Shown: in pieces, positions 1-8,712 of the stretch
How the letters are laid out: each line of letters begins with the position of its first letter
Numbering within the stretch: the stretch's first letter is position 1
Assembly (NCBI RefSeq): GCF_041902385.1
Contig: NZ_CP169244.1
Span: 744,001 to 808,000, forward strand
DNA from: Arcticibacter sp041902385
GTDB taxonomy: Bacteria; Bacteroidota; Bacteroidia; Sphingobacteriales; Sphingobacteriaceae
Direction: 5' to 3'
Length of the DNA: 64,000 bases
Translations under genes and position numbers: made by a program
The notes under the pieces: generated by a model
Seen by the model: the letters and a program-made list of their open reading frames with translations, nothing else
Database searches by the model: none
What the model was told of the DNA's origin: nothing

Positions 1-225
1 GGTAAGGTCGCCAACATTTGGGTATTCAACGACCGCGGCATCCGTGTTAGATATCTCTGCAAAAACGAGACGCTTGGGCAAAGCGGAACAATTACCTGGG
101 ACGGACTCAATGACGACAACAACCGTCCGCCTCTGGGAATTTACGTCGTGTACATCGAGATCTTTGACCTTGCCGGGCATGTCAAAAAATACAGGAAGCC
201 CTGCGTCCTGGCAGCGAAACTGTAA
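1..225 (+). CDS. C-terminal fragment of a surface/secreted protein (FlgD/CHU_C-like end)
   Basis: Frame 1 is open from the first base to a TAA at 223-225 and gives 74 residues; the start lies outside the window. The fragment has the beta-rich pattern of a FlgD-like or gliding-type C-terminal domain: WVFNDRGIRVRYL, then TWDGLNDDN, then GIYVVYIEIFDLAGHVKKY. In Bacteroidota such ends occur on large secreted lamin-tail or T9SS-exported proteins, so the parent is probably surface-exposed. The parent family cannot be fixed from this piece. Confidence 0.75.
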   Translation, partial: GKVANIWVFNDRGIRVRYLCKNETLGQSGTITWDGLNDDNNRPPLGIYVVYIEIFDLAGHVKKYRKPCVLAAKL

Positions 226-866
226 AACATTAAGCAATCTTCCTCCCTTACCTGAATAAACATTGGGAGCTGCGTCAGAAACGCAGATGATGCGACTGAA
301 AGAGCACTCTGAAACGCACGGCGCACCGCAGGGCTCTATCCTCAGGACATGGATCATGTATTCTCAAATTACGATGTAAACGATACTTTTGCGGCCTTCC
401 TTTTGTATCTTTGTCTTACAGAGTCATCGAGCGATGACACTGTGCCCCGAGGCCAGTGATTTTATTACTGGCTTCGGCTTTTAAGACCTACTAAAAACCG
501 AGCTCTTCTCATTGAACCCAATCTCTATTATCTTTCTGTTCTTATGATCCTTAAATCTGATATTGGAATACGGTTATGTGCTCTGTTTGGCGATCTTCTG
601 CAATCGATATCATAGCCTAATCAGCTCGTTTGGAACCTACTGAAACAGTTTGTTTAAATCGTTTAGAGGGAAAAAATTTGCACATATTTCTTCTGCGACG
701 AATGTGCAGTCAACTCTTAAGTCGGGCGACGTTCCTTCTTTTGATCCTGCGGAGATAGATTGCGTAGCTCAGGATATTTACTTGCATCTCCTTGTTTAGA
801 AAATTGTTATTTTGGATAAAAGAATACGGCGCCTGCAATGCTCTCTTGCGCCTCATTACGAAAAAA
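226..866. other. Long intergenic region upstream of the gamma-glutamyltransferase gene
   Basis: About 640 bases without a convincing gene. The only clear structure is the promoter-plus-two-hairpins segment at 404-485, listed separately. No obvious TAnnTTTG promoter was found close to the start of the following gene, so its promoter is undetermined. The remaining sequence shows no repeats or coding signal that I can support. Confidence 0.5.
404..485 (+). ncRNA. Candidate small RNA: -7 box, two hairpins, terminator-like end
   Basis: TATCTTTG at 406-413 matches the Bacteroidota -7 consensus TAnnTTTG. About ten bases downstream lies an inverted repeat at 423-438 (GTCATC/GATGAC, four-base loop). 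A second hairpin follows at 447-477: an 11-bp stem with one G-U pair (CCGAGGCCAGT with ACTGGCTTCGG, nine-base loop), followed by CTTTT. This is the layout of a compact transcript of about 65 nt with an intrinsic terminator. It could instead be a leader or attenuator for the gene at 867. No known RNA family was recognised. Confidence 0.35.
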
Positions 867-2558
867 ATGAAGAAACTCGTAAACATCTCCTGTCTGACAA
901 CGATCATCCTTTTGTTTCCGCTCTTGCTGCCGGCGCAAAAATCAGCAGCGACATATTTTCGGAATGGCCTTGTTGTGTCAGCACATCCTGAAGCTTCAAG
1001 AGTAGGCTTAGAGATATTGAAAAAAGGCGGCAACGCTATTGATGCAGCAGTTGCCGTACAATTTGCTCTGGCAGTCGTCTATCCTAACGCCGGCAATATT
1101 GGAGGCGGCGGCTTCCTGGTTTACCGGAGCAGCAAGGGAGAGGTGGCGGCTTTAGACTACCGGGAAAAAGCACCGGCAGGAGCCAGCCGGAATATGTATC
1201 TCGACCCTTCCGGAGAGCCGATCAAAGAAAAAAGCCTCTATGGTCATCTGGCGGCAGGAGTCCCCGGAAGTGTAGACGGAATGATAAAGGCGCACTCCCG
1301 CTTCGGTAAACTGAAGTGGGCAGACCTGCTCGAGCCGGCCGTTAAGCTGGCAACCAAAGGCTTTACCCTCACCTCCATGCAAGCAAACGAGCTCAATAGC
1401 CTGAAAGAAAAACTAATTCACTTTAATCCCGGAGGCACCGCCTTTGTAAAAGCATCTGACGACTGGAAAGCCGGCGAGCTGCTCGTACAACCCGAACTTG
1501 CCCGCACACTTCAGCGTATCCAAAGGGAGGGAAGAAAAGGCTTTTACGAAGGAGAAGTAGCAAAAGCGATTGCCGGAGAAATGAACAGGGGACAAGGCCT
1601 CATAACCCCTGCAGACTTAAAGAATTACGATTCGAAATGGCGCCAGGCCGTCATAGGCAGGTATAAAGACTTAAAAGTCATCACCATGCCCCCTCCGTCC
1701 AGCGGAGGCATCGCACTTATGCAGCTGCTCATGTCTGTAGAACCCTATCCTTTATCACGCTGGGGGCACAATCAGGATTCAACGATACGCATCATAACCG
1801 AAGCAGAGCGACGGGTTTATGCTGACAGGGCGAAACACCTCGGCGATCCGGATTACTATCAGGTTCCCCAACGACAGCTTCTCGATGCTGAGTACCAGAA
1901 ACAGCGAATGAGCTCCATGGACTGGACGCATGCAACCGCCAGCAGCAGTGTTCAGGCTGGCGTATTTAAAACCCATGAAAGCGAGGAAACCACTCATTTC
2001 TCAATCGTCGATAAGGACGGAAACGCGGTTTCTGTCACAACTACGCTCAATGGATCCTACGGTTCCCTCGTCGTGGTAAAAGGCGCAGGCTTCCTTCTGA
2101 ACAATGAAATGGACGACTTCTCCGTCAAACCAGGCAGCCCTAACATGTACGGTCTGGTCGGAGGAGAGGCTAACGCTATTGCTCCGGGCAAAAGAATGCT
2201 GAGCTCAATGACGCCGACCATCCTCGAACGCAAAGGGAAACTATTTATGGTAGTGGGGACACCCGGAGGATCTACCATCATCACCTCAGTACTTCAAACA
2301 ATTCTTAACGTAGTCGAATTCGGGCAAAACATGCAGGATGCTGTAGCTTCAAAAAGATTTCATCACCAATGGTTGCCCGATGAGATCTTCATAGAAGACG
2401 GAGCCTTTGACACCGGCACCATTCAAAAACTTTCACAAAAAGGATATAAAGTGACTGCCAGGGGCACAATAGGACGGGTAGATGCCATACTCGCTACTCC
2501 CGAAGGGTATCAGGGAGGTGCAGATCCAAGAGGAGACGATACAGCAGCAGGCTATTGA
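867..2558 (+). CDS. ggt: Gamma-glutamyltransferase
   Basis: Cleaves gamma-glutamyl bonds of glutathione and related peptides and transfers or hydrolyses the glutamyl group; the family is exported and self-cleaves into two subunits. I chose the ATG at 867 rather than an upstream one at 792 because it begins a clear signal peptide (MKKLVNISC, hydrophobic stretch, LLLPAQ), giving 563 residues, normal for the family. Visible marks are GGNAIDAAVAVQFAL near the N-terminus, PPPSSGGIAL, the autoprocessing threonine in EETTHFSIVDKDGNAVS, and the downstream GTPGGST segment. It converges on the pepD gene, 45 bases away. Confidence 0.95.
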   Translation: MKKLVNISCLTTIILLFPLLLPAQKSAATYFRNGLVVSAHPEASRVGLEILKKGGNAIDAAVAVQFALAVVYPNAGNIGGGGFLVYRSSKGEVAALDYREKAPAGASRNMYLDPSGEPIKEKSLYGHLAAGVPGSVDGMIKAHSRFGKLKWADLLEPAVKLATKGFTLTSMQANELNSLKEKLIHFNPGGTAFVKASDDWKAGELLVQPELARTLQRIQREGRKGFYEGEVAKAIAGEMNRGQGLITPADLKNYDSKWRQAVIGRYKDLKVITMPPPSSGGIALMQLLMSVEPYPLSRWGHNQDSTIRIITEAERRVYADRAKHLGDPDYYQVPQRQLLDAEYQKQRMSSMDWTHATASSSVQAGVFKTHESEETTHFSIVDKDGNAVSVTTTLNGSYGSLVVVKGAGFLLNNEMDDFSVKPGSPNMYGLVGGEANAIAPGKRMLSSMTPTILERKGKLFMVVGTPGGSTIITSVLQTILNVVEFGQNMQDAVASKRFHHQWLPDEIFIEDGAFDTGTIQKLSQKGYKVTARGTIGRVDAILATPEGYQGGADPRGDDTAAGY

Positions 2559-2603
2559 TTAAAATAGCCTGCTGCTGTATTCTCTATTCTTTTTAGCCCG
2601 GCC

Positions 2604-4052
2604 TTAAGGGATTTCGCGAAGTACATTCAGCAAATATCCCCAGAACTTCTGAACCGATGAAATCTGAACCCTCTCTTCCGGAGAGTGTGCGCCGATGATG
2701 GTAGGACCAAAGGAAATCATATCCATGCCAGGGAAATGACCTCCCAGAATGCCACATTCCAGTCCGGCGTGACAGGCTTTCACCTCCGGCTCATGTCCGA
2801 AGGTCTGCTTATACAAAGCTTCCATCAGGTGGAGGACAGGAGAAGAAGGGTTAGGCTTCCAGCCAGGATAGTCCCCCGACTGCTCCACTTGCGCTCCTAT
2901 ATTTTCGAAGGCTGCTTTTACGGCAGTCGCCACATCTTCCTTGGTGCTCTCCACACTGCTTCTTTGCAAAGACTGGGTACTAAACACACCATCTTTCACC
3001 ACCACTCTTGCCAGGTTCGAGGATGCCTCCACCAAACCTTCAATATCAGGGCTCATTCTGAACACCCCATTAGGCACTGCATAAATAGCATTCAGCACCT
3101 TTCTGAAATCTTCCTCTCCCATTACCGATGCCGGAAGTTCAGCCTCGTCACATTCCACGAGGAGGTTAGGGTCTGTCACCTGATATTCTGTTTTGATGAC
3201 TGATCGGCATTCTGCTAAAAACTTCTTAAACTGATCCAGCTCTTCTGCTCGTATCACGACGAGCGCGGTTGACTCCCGCGGAATAGCGTTGCGCAGGCTG
3301 CCGCCGTCAAGGGAGGCTAGCTGGATAGAAAAAATACCAGCTGCTTTATACAGCAAACGATTCATCAGCTTATTGGCGTTCGCTCTGCCCTTGTCTATAT
3401 CCATGCCCGAGTGTCCCCCGGTCAGGCCCTTTATTTTAACCGTCAGCGCCCTCCCGTTCTCATGAGGAGAAACGCCTTTGTAAGAATACTCCGTTGTGGA
3501 GTCAAGGCCTCCGGCACAGCCAATTGACAGTTCCTGATCATCTTCTGTATCAAGATTAAGCAGGATCCTCCCTTTCACCATCTCTGGCTTCAGCTTCATG
3601 GCCCCAGTCATCCCCGTCTCCTCATCGATAGTAAACAACGCCTCCAGAGGAGGATGTACAATGTCTTTGGAAGCAAGGATAGACATAATAGCCGCTACAC
3701 CGATGCCATTATCAGCACCGAGCGTAGTTCCTCTCGCCTTTACCCAGTCGCCCTCCGCGAACATATCGATTCCCTGCGTAGTAAAGTCAAAGGAGGTATC
3801 ATTATTCTTCTGATGAACCATGTCCAGGTGCGACTGCAGCACCACTGTCTGGTGCGCCTCCATGCCAGGGCTCGCCGGCTTTTTGATCACTACATTTCCA
3901 ATTTCATCCCTTCGTGTTTCGAGCCCAAGAGCTTGCCCAAAACTGATGATAAATTCAATAACCTTTTCTTCTTTCTTGGAAGCCCGGGGCACGGCGTTTA
4001 AGTCCGCAAAATTACCCCACAAAGATTTGGGCTCAAGATCTCGTATTTCCAT
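2604..4052 (-). CDS. pepD: Aminoacyl-histidine dipeptidase (M20 family)
   Basis: Cytosolic metallo-dipeptidase (carnosinase-type) that splits X-His and other dipeptides. The 482-residue length fits PepD. Expected metal-site motifs appear in order: LQSHLDMVHQ, LGADNGIGVAA with the bridging aspartate, IDEETGMTGA with the catalytic glutamate, NLDTED, and a C-terminal HAGLECG followed by GAHSPEE. There is no signal peptide. The neighbouring secreted gamma-glutamyltransferase would release dipeptides such as Cys-Gly, so the two may share a role in peptide use; that link is inference from proximity of convergent genes. Confidence 0.93.
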   Translation of the reverse strand: MEIRDLEPKSLWGNFADLNAVPRASKKEEKVIEFIISFGQALGLETRRDEIGNVVIKKPASPGMEAHQTVVLQSHLDMVHQKNNDTSFDFTTQGIDMFAEGDWVKARGTTLGADNGIGVAAIMSILASKDIVHPPLEALFTIDEETGMTGAMKLKPEMVKGRILLNLDTEDDQELSIGCAGGLDSTTEYSYKGVSPHENGRALTVKIKGLTGGHSGMDIDKGRANANKLMNRLLYKAAGIFSIQLASLDGGSLRNAIPRESTALVVIRAEELDQFKKFLAECRSVIKTEYQVTDPNLLVECDEAELPASVMGEEDFRKVLNAIYAVPNGVFRMSPDIEGLVEASSNLARVVVKDGVFSTQSLQRSSVESTKEDVATAVKAAFENIGAQVEQSGDYPGWKPNPSSPVLHLMEALYKQTFGHEPEVKACHAGLECGILGGHFPGMDMISFGPTIIGAHSPEERVQISSVQKFWGYLLNVLREIP

Positions 4053-4133
4053 TGTGTTACTGTTTTAAATCCGCAACGAACCCGTTGCGTTTGTCATTAA
4101 AATGGGCAAGTTAAGAATTCTTTCCTGAGTCTC

Positions 4134-5576
4134 TTAAAAACGCATCACCGTCAGTTTCCTGGATTCCCTGTCATAATAAGCGTACCACGATGCGTTGCTG
4201 GCAGTGAACACCGTTGCACCTCCGTCCGGGATCTTGAGATCTTTGGAATAAGTCCGGATGTCCTCCATCGCAGAAGGCGCCATTTCTCCCGACAGATGCG
4301 CAGAGGTTTTCGGATCAAGGAGCATTTTAAAACGAGTGGTACGCCCCCACGAAGAATAGAACGGATTAAAGCCTACACCTACAGTCACTCCGCCGGCAAT
4401 AGCACCACCAAGGGCTCCCATATTGGGAGCAGAAAATGTGTTGTTCTTTACTTCCCTAAACGCTCCAACGGTCACTTCATCCTGATGGAGGACATTTCGT
4501 ACGGCGCTGATCACTACGCGCCCTCCAAGCATCTTCCGTAAAAGCTGACGGGTTTTCTCAAGCTCCCTGACCGCATTCTTCGAATAATTTCCACCCTCCT
4601 GCATAATAGGCGTATTTTTAAAATCTATACTATTATTCTCATTCGCCCCAAAGCGTTTGATCTCAGAACCGTCTGAAAAGCTATTAATGTATACTGTTAG
4701 TCTTTCTGAGGTAGCAAGTGCATAAAAAAGCCGGTCTCCAAAAAGGAATGAATTAAATGAAGAATTACTTAGATCATCCTGTGAGAGTATAGGTCTGGAG
4801 ATTTTCCTGTTTACAAGTTCTCCATTAGAAAGCTTCATTTCGAACACCTGCGTAACCCCGGCCTCCTTGTCCATCAGCAGCAACAGCTTTCCCTCCCGGT
4901 AATAGATCTTATTCGGCGAACTAGCCAACTCAGCCGTCAACTCCATTTCCGGCTTAACCAGCGCAACATCTAAGTCCCGGCTCCACTGTCCCGACTTAGA
5001 TAAGGCTTTCCACAGATCTCTTTTTTCAAATTCAGAACCAGTGGCTTTGCCGAGATCAAAATCATGTCGCTGTACCTGGCCTTCTTTACTAAATTCGTAC
5101 ACCGTTAAGACAGGCTCCTTTTTATGGGCGGCGATATACAGAAAAGACTCGCCCGTATTAACCTGACCGAGAACCCTCATCCCATCCAGACTAACTGCCA
5201 CCGAGTGTTCAGTGGCTGAAGAATCAGCAAGTCCAAATACGTAATTCCATATAGTAGCCTCTGCCCCCCGTTGTGAAAAGACAAAAGCTTTTCCATCCCG
5301 CACAAAGCCGCCCAGAATTTCGTCCTCATTCAAACCATCTTTGGCCGATTCCTTCAGATACTTCATTTCTTTGTCAAACCAAAATACCTTTAAAGTCGAC
5401 GAGTTGTTGGCAATAACGCAATTGAAGTCCTTCGTCAGGCTTGAGAAACTGTTCACCCCGATCGGGTTAGATTTGCCTCCGCCCTTCCATCCAAGTGAGA
5501 CTTCAAAGGGCTTATGCTGAGCAGAGGCCAGACTACTACAGGCGAGCAGCCATACAACGATTATTTTGAAACGCAT
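4134..5576 (-). CDS. Secreted protein of unknown function, 480 aa
   Basis: Not recognised. The first 20 residues form a signal peptide (MRFKIIVVWLLACSSLASAQ). The rest has no membrane segment and is beta-rich, with many short hydrophobic strands spaced by polar turns, suggesting a periplasmic or surface beta-propeller-like fold, but no repeat is clear enough to call. A glycine-rich stretch near residue 385 (GALGGAIAGGVTVGVGF) looks like a flexible loop or short amphipathic segment. A TACATTTG promoter box lies on the same strand at 5612-5619. It appears to be a single-gene unit. Confidence 0.7.
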   Translation of the reverse strand: MRFKIIVVWLLACSSLASAQHKPFEVSLGWKGGGKSNPIGVNSFSSLTKDFNCVIANNSSTLKVFWFDKEMKYLKESAKDGLNEDEILGGFVRDGKAFVFSQRGAEATIWNYVFGLADSSATEHSVAVSLDGMRVLGQVNTGESFLYIAAHKKEPVLTVYEFSKEGQVQRHDFDLGKATGSEFEKRDLWKALSKSGQWSRDLDVALVKPEMELTAELASSPNKIYYREGKLLLLMDKEAGVTQVFEMKLSNGELVNRKISRPILSQDDLSNSSFNSFLFGDRLFYALATSERLTVYINSFSDGSEIKRFGANENNSIDFKNTPIMQEGGNYSKNAVRELEKTRQLLRKMLGGRVVISAVRNVLHQDEVTVGAFREVKNNTFSAPNMGALGGAIAGGVTVGVGFNPFYSSWGRTTRFKMLLDPKTSAHLSGEMAPSAMEDIRTYSKDLKIPDGGATVFTASNASWYAYYDRESRKLTVMRF

Positions 5577-5611
5577 ATTGATAATCCTTACCCATTTATA
5601 GGTTTAGACCA

Positions 5612-5619
5612 CAAATGTA
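5612..5619 (-). promoter_or_regulatory. Bacteroidota -7 promoter box for the 4134-5576 gene
   Basis: TACATTTG on the minus strand matches TAnnTTTG and lies about 36 bases upstream of the ATG at 5576. No convincing -33 TTG was found at the usual spacing. Confidence 0.5.
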
Positions 5620-5793
5620 CGAAGGCTTGATGAACTATTAGTAATCGCCGAAAAAGCCAGGCGTTCTTTACCTCTTCATCTTTAAAAAATAAAATTCTTT
5701 TAGGGGTAAGGCCGGCACTTATTTGTCTTGTCTATGAAGCCATACTCATTGACTGACTAGCAACACAAGATATTTCCTGAACCTAATCATCCA

Positions 5794-5820
5794 ACCTGTG
5801 CAGTAAGAACATGCACAGGT
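5794..5820 (+). terminator. Nine-bp hairpin with a following T-rich tract
   Basis: ACCTGTGCA (5794-5802) pairs perfectly with TGCACAGGT (5812-5820) and is followed by ATTCTTTTTG. It has terminator form on the plus strand, but no plus-strand gene ends just upstream. It may therefore attenuate the gene beginning at 5858 or end a short unannotated transcript. Confidence 0.4.
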
Positions 5821-5857
5821 ATTCTTTTTGCAGTGCATTTATGATTAAATACACTCC

Positions 5858-6538
5858 ATGCAGAAAGACACCCATTCACTGAACACGCGGCATCTCACGG
5901 TTGACGACATATTAAGGGCGGTTTCAGGCCAAAAGCCGAGCCTGACCGGAGGCAACGTCACACTTACCTGCGCCACCCTTGCTCTCTCTGTTATTTCGAT
6001 GGCGCTCGAACTGTCTATCCGCGGAACCCGGGATAAGGCTATCAAATCGTTCCTTGTAGATAAGCTCTCCTATATGCGACAAATTAGCCAGTCTTTTCTG
6101 CTTGCAGGAGAGCAGGATCAGCTCCTATTTGATGAGCTTCGCGAGTTCAAAGGAAAAAAGCAGCGGAGCTTCACCAACCCGTTCTATTACCACTCTTATC
6201 TGAAAACCGTTACCTCTCCCCTCGAAGCAGCCGGAATATTCGTCAAAGCCGCAACTGCGGTGAGCGACGTGATACCCTACTGCAAGAAGGGCTTTATGAG
6301 TGATATAGGTGCAGGCTGTTACCTTCTATCCTCATCCTTCCATGCCCTTATGTTAATAGCAGAGAGCAATATCAAAGGAATGCCGAAAGATAAGAGCGGA
6401 CAATACGACGCGCAGAAACAGGAAATACACAGCCAGGCGGAGCAGCTCTTCCTTAAAATCAATGCAGAGGTACATGGCAGGATGACGGCCCCGCGCCGAA
6501 AGCATCCTTTTCCGCCTCCAGCAACCGCATCGGCTTAA
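5858..6538 (+). CDS. Cyclodeaminase/cyclohydrolase-like protein (FTCD_C fold)
   Basis: The 226-residue product resembles the C-terminal formiminotetrahydrofolate cyclodeaminase family: an all-helical protein with an N-terminal TGGNVTLTCATLALSVISMA segment in the place of the glycine-rich helix start, and a C-terminal SDIGAGCYLLSSSFHALM stretch matching the family's 'sDl..a' helix followed by the AESNIKG end. The family acts on folate intermediates in histidine breakdown or one-carbon metabolism. No histidine-use genes are nearby, and the glycine motif is degenerate, so the substrate is uncertain. A strong bidirectional hairpin follows at 6597-6628. Confidence 0.55.
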   Translation: MQKDTHSLNTRHLTVDDILRAVSGQKPSLTGGNVTLTCATLALSVISMALELSIRGTRDKAIKSFLVDKLSYMRQISQSFLLAGEQDQLLFDELREFKGKKQRSFTNPFYYHSYLKTVTSPLEAAGIFVKAATAVSDVIPYCKKGFMSDIGAGCYLLSSSFHALMLIAESNIKGMPKDKSGQYDAQKQEIHSQAEQLFLKINAEVHGRMTAPRRKHPFPPPATASA

Positions 6539-6596
6539 GCAGACAAAATAGCCACTCTTTACTTGTCCTCTTTTCCGGCCCAACGGCAGAATGAAA

Positions 6597-6628
6597 GGGA
6601 GAGCCCGCTTCAACAAGCGGGCCTCTCC
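6597..6628. terminator. Bidirectional hairpin between convergent genes
   Basis: GAGCCCGCTT, a CAAC loop, then AAGCGGGC, extended outward by further pairs around one bulged C, for about 13 bp. It sits between the convergent genes ending at 6538 and 6637. It lacks a long T-run, so it may mark RNA ends rather than act as a classical intrinsic terminator. Confidence 0.6.
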
Positions 6629-6636
6629 TGCAAAAA

Positions 6637-7095
6637 TTACATAGCAAGCTTCCTCTGCCACTCTTCAGCTTTCTGAGTATAAACCTTTAAAAAAGACTCC
6701 TTGTCTTTGTATTGCTTGTAGAACAGTATTCGCTGACTCTTACCGTTTTGGCCTTCAAATTCAAGTCCTAACTCTGCAACATCCTGGCCATTGCTCTTTT
6801 TCAGAATAGAACATCTGCTAAAGTCACTCAGGTCAACAACATCGACAGCTGGCTCTGCTAAATAATTATTAATAAAGACAAGTACCCGCTTCTCTGTGTC
6901 TGCACCAATCAGTTTCATTCCGAAATAATCCGGTTCGGAAATTTTGAGGCGCTGTGCGGTGCAGACTTCCGCAAACTTATCAAACCCTCTTTTCCGTCTT
7001 CTTTTAGCCGAGCTAATATTGATCAGGACAACGGGGATAATCACAATAAGGGTCAAAGCAATCACTATGATCGCATTCTCTAAAACATCGTTCAT
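6637..7095 (-). CDS. Membrane-anchored protein of unknown function, 152 aa
   Basis: Not recognised. One N-terminal membrane helix (about residues 8-28, IIVIALTLIVIIPVVLI) is followed by a strongly basic stretch SAKRRRKRG, which places the rest in the cytoplasm by the positive-inside rule. The remaining 110 residues form a mixed alpha/beta domain. This layout, a short anchor plus a small cytosolic domain, is common among uncharacterised Bacteroidota proteins. No partner is evident from the neighbours. Confidence 0.7.
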   Translation of the reverse strand: MNDVLENAIIVIALTLIVIIPVVLINISSAKRRRKRGFDKFAEVCTAQRLKISEPDYFGMKLIGADTEKRVLVFINNYLAEPAVDVVDLSDFSRCSILKKSNGQDVAELGLEFEGQNGKSQRILFYKQYKDKESFLKVYTQKAEEWQRKLAM

Positions 7096-7203
7096 GTATT
7101 AATAAATTAAAATAAGTGCTAACTCCCTGTCATCAGAACGGGAGAACGAATTGATAGGATAATAAGAAAGGTCATGCTGAGGCATGCCTCCTGCATACAT
7201 GAA

Positions 7204-7557
7204 CTAAGGAAAAAAATGAAAAGGGTAAAGAATGAGAAAAGCAACGACTGTTAAAACCGACTGCAGGGAAATGTTTCTTCCCTTTAGGTAATGCAGACGG
7301 ATAGCTATCGCCAGGAAGATGCAGAGGAACAAGAATACCCTATAAAAAGGGCCCTTCGCTGTTTCAACACAGGCGAGGATGATTACGGGTCCGGCCTGAA
7401 GGAAATACCTGGATGAGGGGCCATGATCAGACGATTCAAAAGAGTATCCCGGTTCTGCTACTACCCCGGATTTTGACTCAGCAGGAGGCATAATACCCTT
7501 TGCTTCCAGTCCCGCAGAAAGGAACAAGAAAAGAAAAAATATCAGCAGCCGCCTCAT
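7204..7557 (-). CDS. Small membrane protein of unknown function, 117 aa
   Basis: Not recognised. The start at 7557 (MRRLLIFFLFLFL) is preferred over upstream in-frame codons because a TATCTTTG promoter box lies at 7568-7575, so a start at 7611 would be upstream of transcription. An ATG at 7563 is also possible. The protein has a signal peptide or first helix, a 40-residue polar region (KSGVVAEPGYSFESSDHGPS), then two further hydrophobic segments (about residues 75-90 and 97-113). The transcript would be leaderless or have only a few leader bases. Confidence 0.6.
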   Translation of the reverse strand: MRRLLIFFLFLFLSAGLEAKGIMPPAESKSGVVAEPGYSFESSDHGPSSRYFLQAGPVIILACVETAKGPFYRVFLFLCIFLAIAIRLHYLKGRNISLQSVLTVVAFLILYPFHFFP

Positions 7558-7567
7558 TTGCATGCCG

Positions 7568-7575
7568 CAAAGATA
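7568..7575 (-). promoter_or_regulatory. Bacteroidota -7 box with an almost absent leader
   Basis: TATCTTTG on the minus strand, perfect to TAnnTTTG. Its end lies only about ten bases from the ATG at 7557, so the mRNA should be leaderless or nearly so. Confidence 0.6.
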
Positions 7576-7650
7576 GCAAATACGAGTGATCCCCATTCTC
7601 CCCCTTGCCAATACCGACTTTATTCTTATTATTGTGGCAGTAAATAGATC

Positions 7651-8658
7651 ATGAAAACTCCTAAACCTTCCTACGCTTCTTTCCGGCCTGTCATCCTGTT
7701 ATCGTTGACCATTGCTCTGGCTATAGCCGGTACAGATACCAGTGCTCAAACAGATTCTATTGCACTCATAGCTCGCTGGAAAAAGGGCGAAGGCAGAAAC
7801 TATCTTATAAAAAAAGCGGAGGTCCGGTACACGAATGGGGCCTTAACCACCAATGATAGCAGTTCCTATACCGTCAGCGTGACTGTAACCGACTCTAGCA
7901 GGACGAACTATAACCTTGACTGGCGAAGTGAATCACCCCTCCTTTCCAACAAAACGTATCCTGAACTTGCGGGGCTTGATGAAAAGTACCAGAACCTGAG
8001 TGTAAAATACAGCACCGACCAGAACGGAGCCTTTCAAAAGCTCTTAAACCGGGACGAGATCATCCAGATGATGAATGAAGCGCTTGACCTTTATGTCGCA
8101 CAAAAAAAGGATACGGGCTCTCTGTCGAGCGACAATGTTGAGGCCGTTAAACAGATATTTTCCTCTCCCGGAACTATCGAAGGCTTAGCTTTAAAAGAAA
8201 TTTCACTATTCCATTTTCCTTACGGGGTCTGGTATCACTATGGCAGCACCTTTGAATATCAGGAGCAGATTGGAGTCCCACTGCTCGGTGCTCCTGTAGC
8301 CAGCACAGGCAGGCTTACCCTTGAATCTATAGATACACTCCATCATACTTGTCGTATTAAGAACTCGGTCCAGCTGGATTCAGTAAGTTCAAAAAAAGCA
8401 ATCGCCACCATGCTGGAAGTTATGGTGGCAAAAAGCACATTCAAATCAGAACAGGAAAAGCAAACCAAATTGCAGGAGATGAGAAAAGCATTTAGCACGA
8501 TGGAGTTAACGATTGACCGAGAATCAGTATTTGAAATCAATTATAGCACCGGATGGCCCATACCCGTTGTATTTACACAGAACACGTTCGCCAGCACACC
8601 GGAAGAGGGCGGCCTACGTCGTTTGGAGACTGTAAGTGTTACAGCCGTGGATAAGTAG
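7651..8658 (+). CDS. Secreted protein of unknown function, 335 aa
   Basis: Not recognised. There is a signal peptide of about 33 residues ending near TSAQTDS. The mature part begins with a charged IALIARWKKGEGRNYLIKK segment and continues as a mixed beta/alpha protein with many Thr/Ser strands, typical of exported Bacteroidota proteins. There is no membrane helix and no catalytic motif that I can name. It lies 54 bases upstream of the next coding start on the same strand, but the next gene has its own promoter box, so it is probably a separate unit. Confidence 0.7.
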   Translation: MKTPKPSYASFRPVILLSLTIALAIAGTDTSAQTDSIALIARWKKGEGRNYLIKKAEVRYTNGALTTNDSSSYTVSVTVTDSSRTNYNLDWRSESPLLSNKTYPELAGLDEKYQNLSVKYSTDQNGAFQKLLNRDEIIQMMNEALDLYVAQKKDTGSLSSDNVEAVKQIFSSPGTIEGLALKEISLFHFPYGVWYHYGSTFEYQEQIGVPLLGAPVASTGRLTLESIDTLHHTCRIKNSVQLDSVSSKKAIATMLEVMVAKSTFKSEQEKQTKLQEMRKAFSTMELTIDRESVFEINYSTGWPIPVVFTQNTFASTPEEGGLRRLETVSVTAVDK

Positions 8659-8676
8659 TCAGCTTTGCAAATCTCC

Positions 8677-8684
8677 TATCTTTG
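8677..8684 (+). promoter_or_regulatory. Bacteroidota -7 promoter box for the 8713 gene
   Basis: TATCTTTG, perfect to TAnnTTTG, 29 bases upstream of the chosen ATG at 8713. It supports that start over upstream in-frame codons and suggests that 8713-12178 is one transcript. Confidence 0.6.
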
Positions 8685-8712
8685 CCGCTTCTGCTCATCC
8701 CGATCAAGCCGT

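Noticed and set aside
2685..3203. Long plus-strand frames opposite pepD
   Set aside because: Shadow frames of a clear minus-strand enzyme; no family features of their own.
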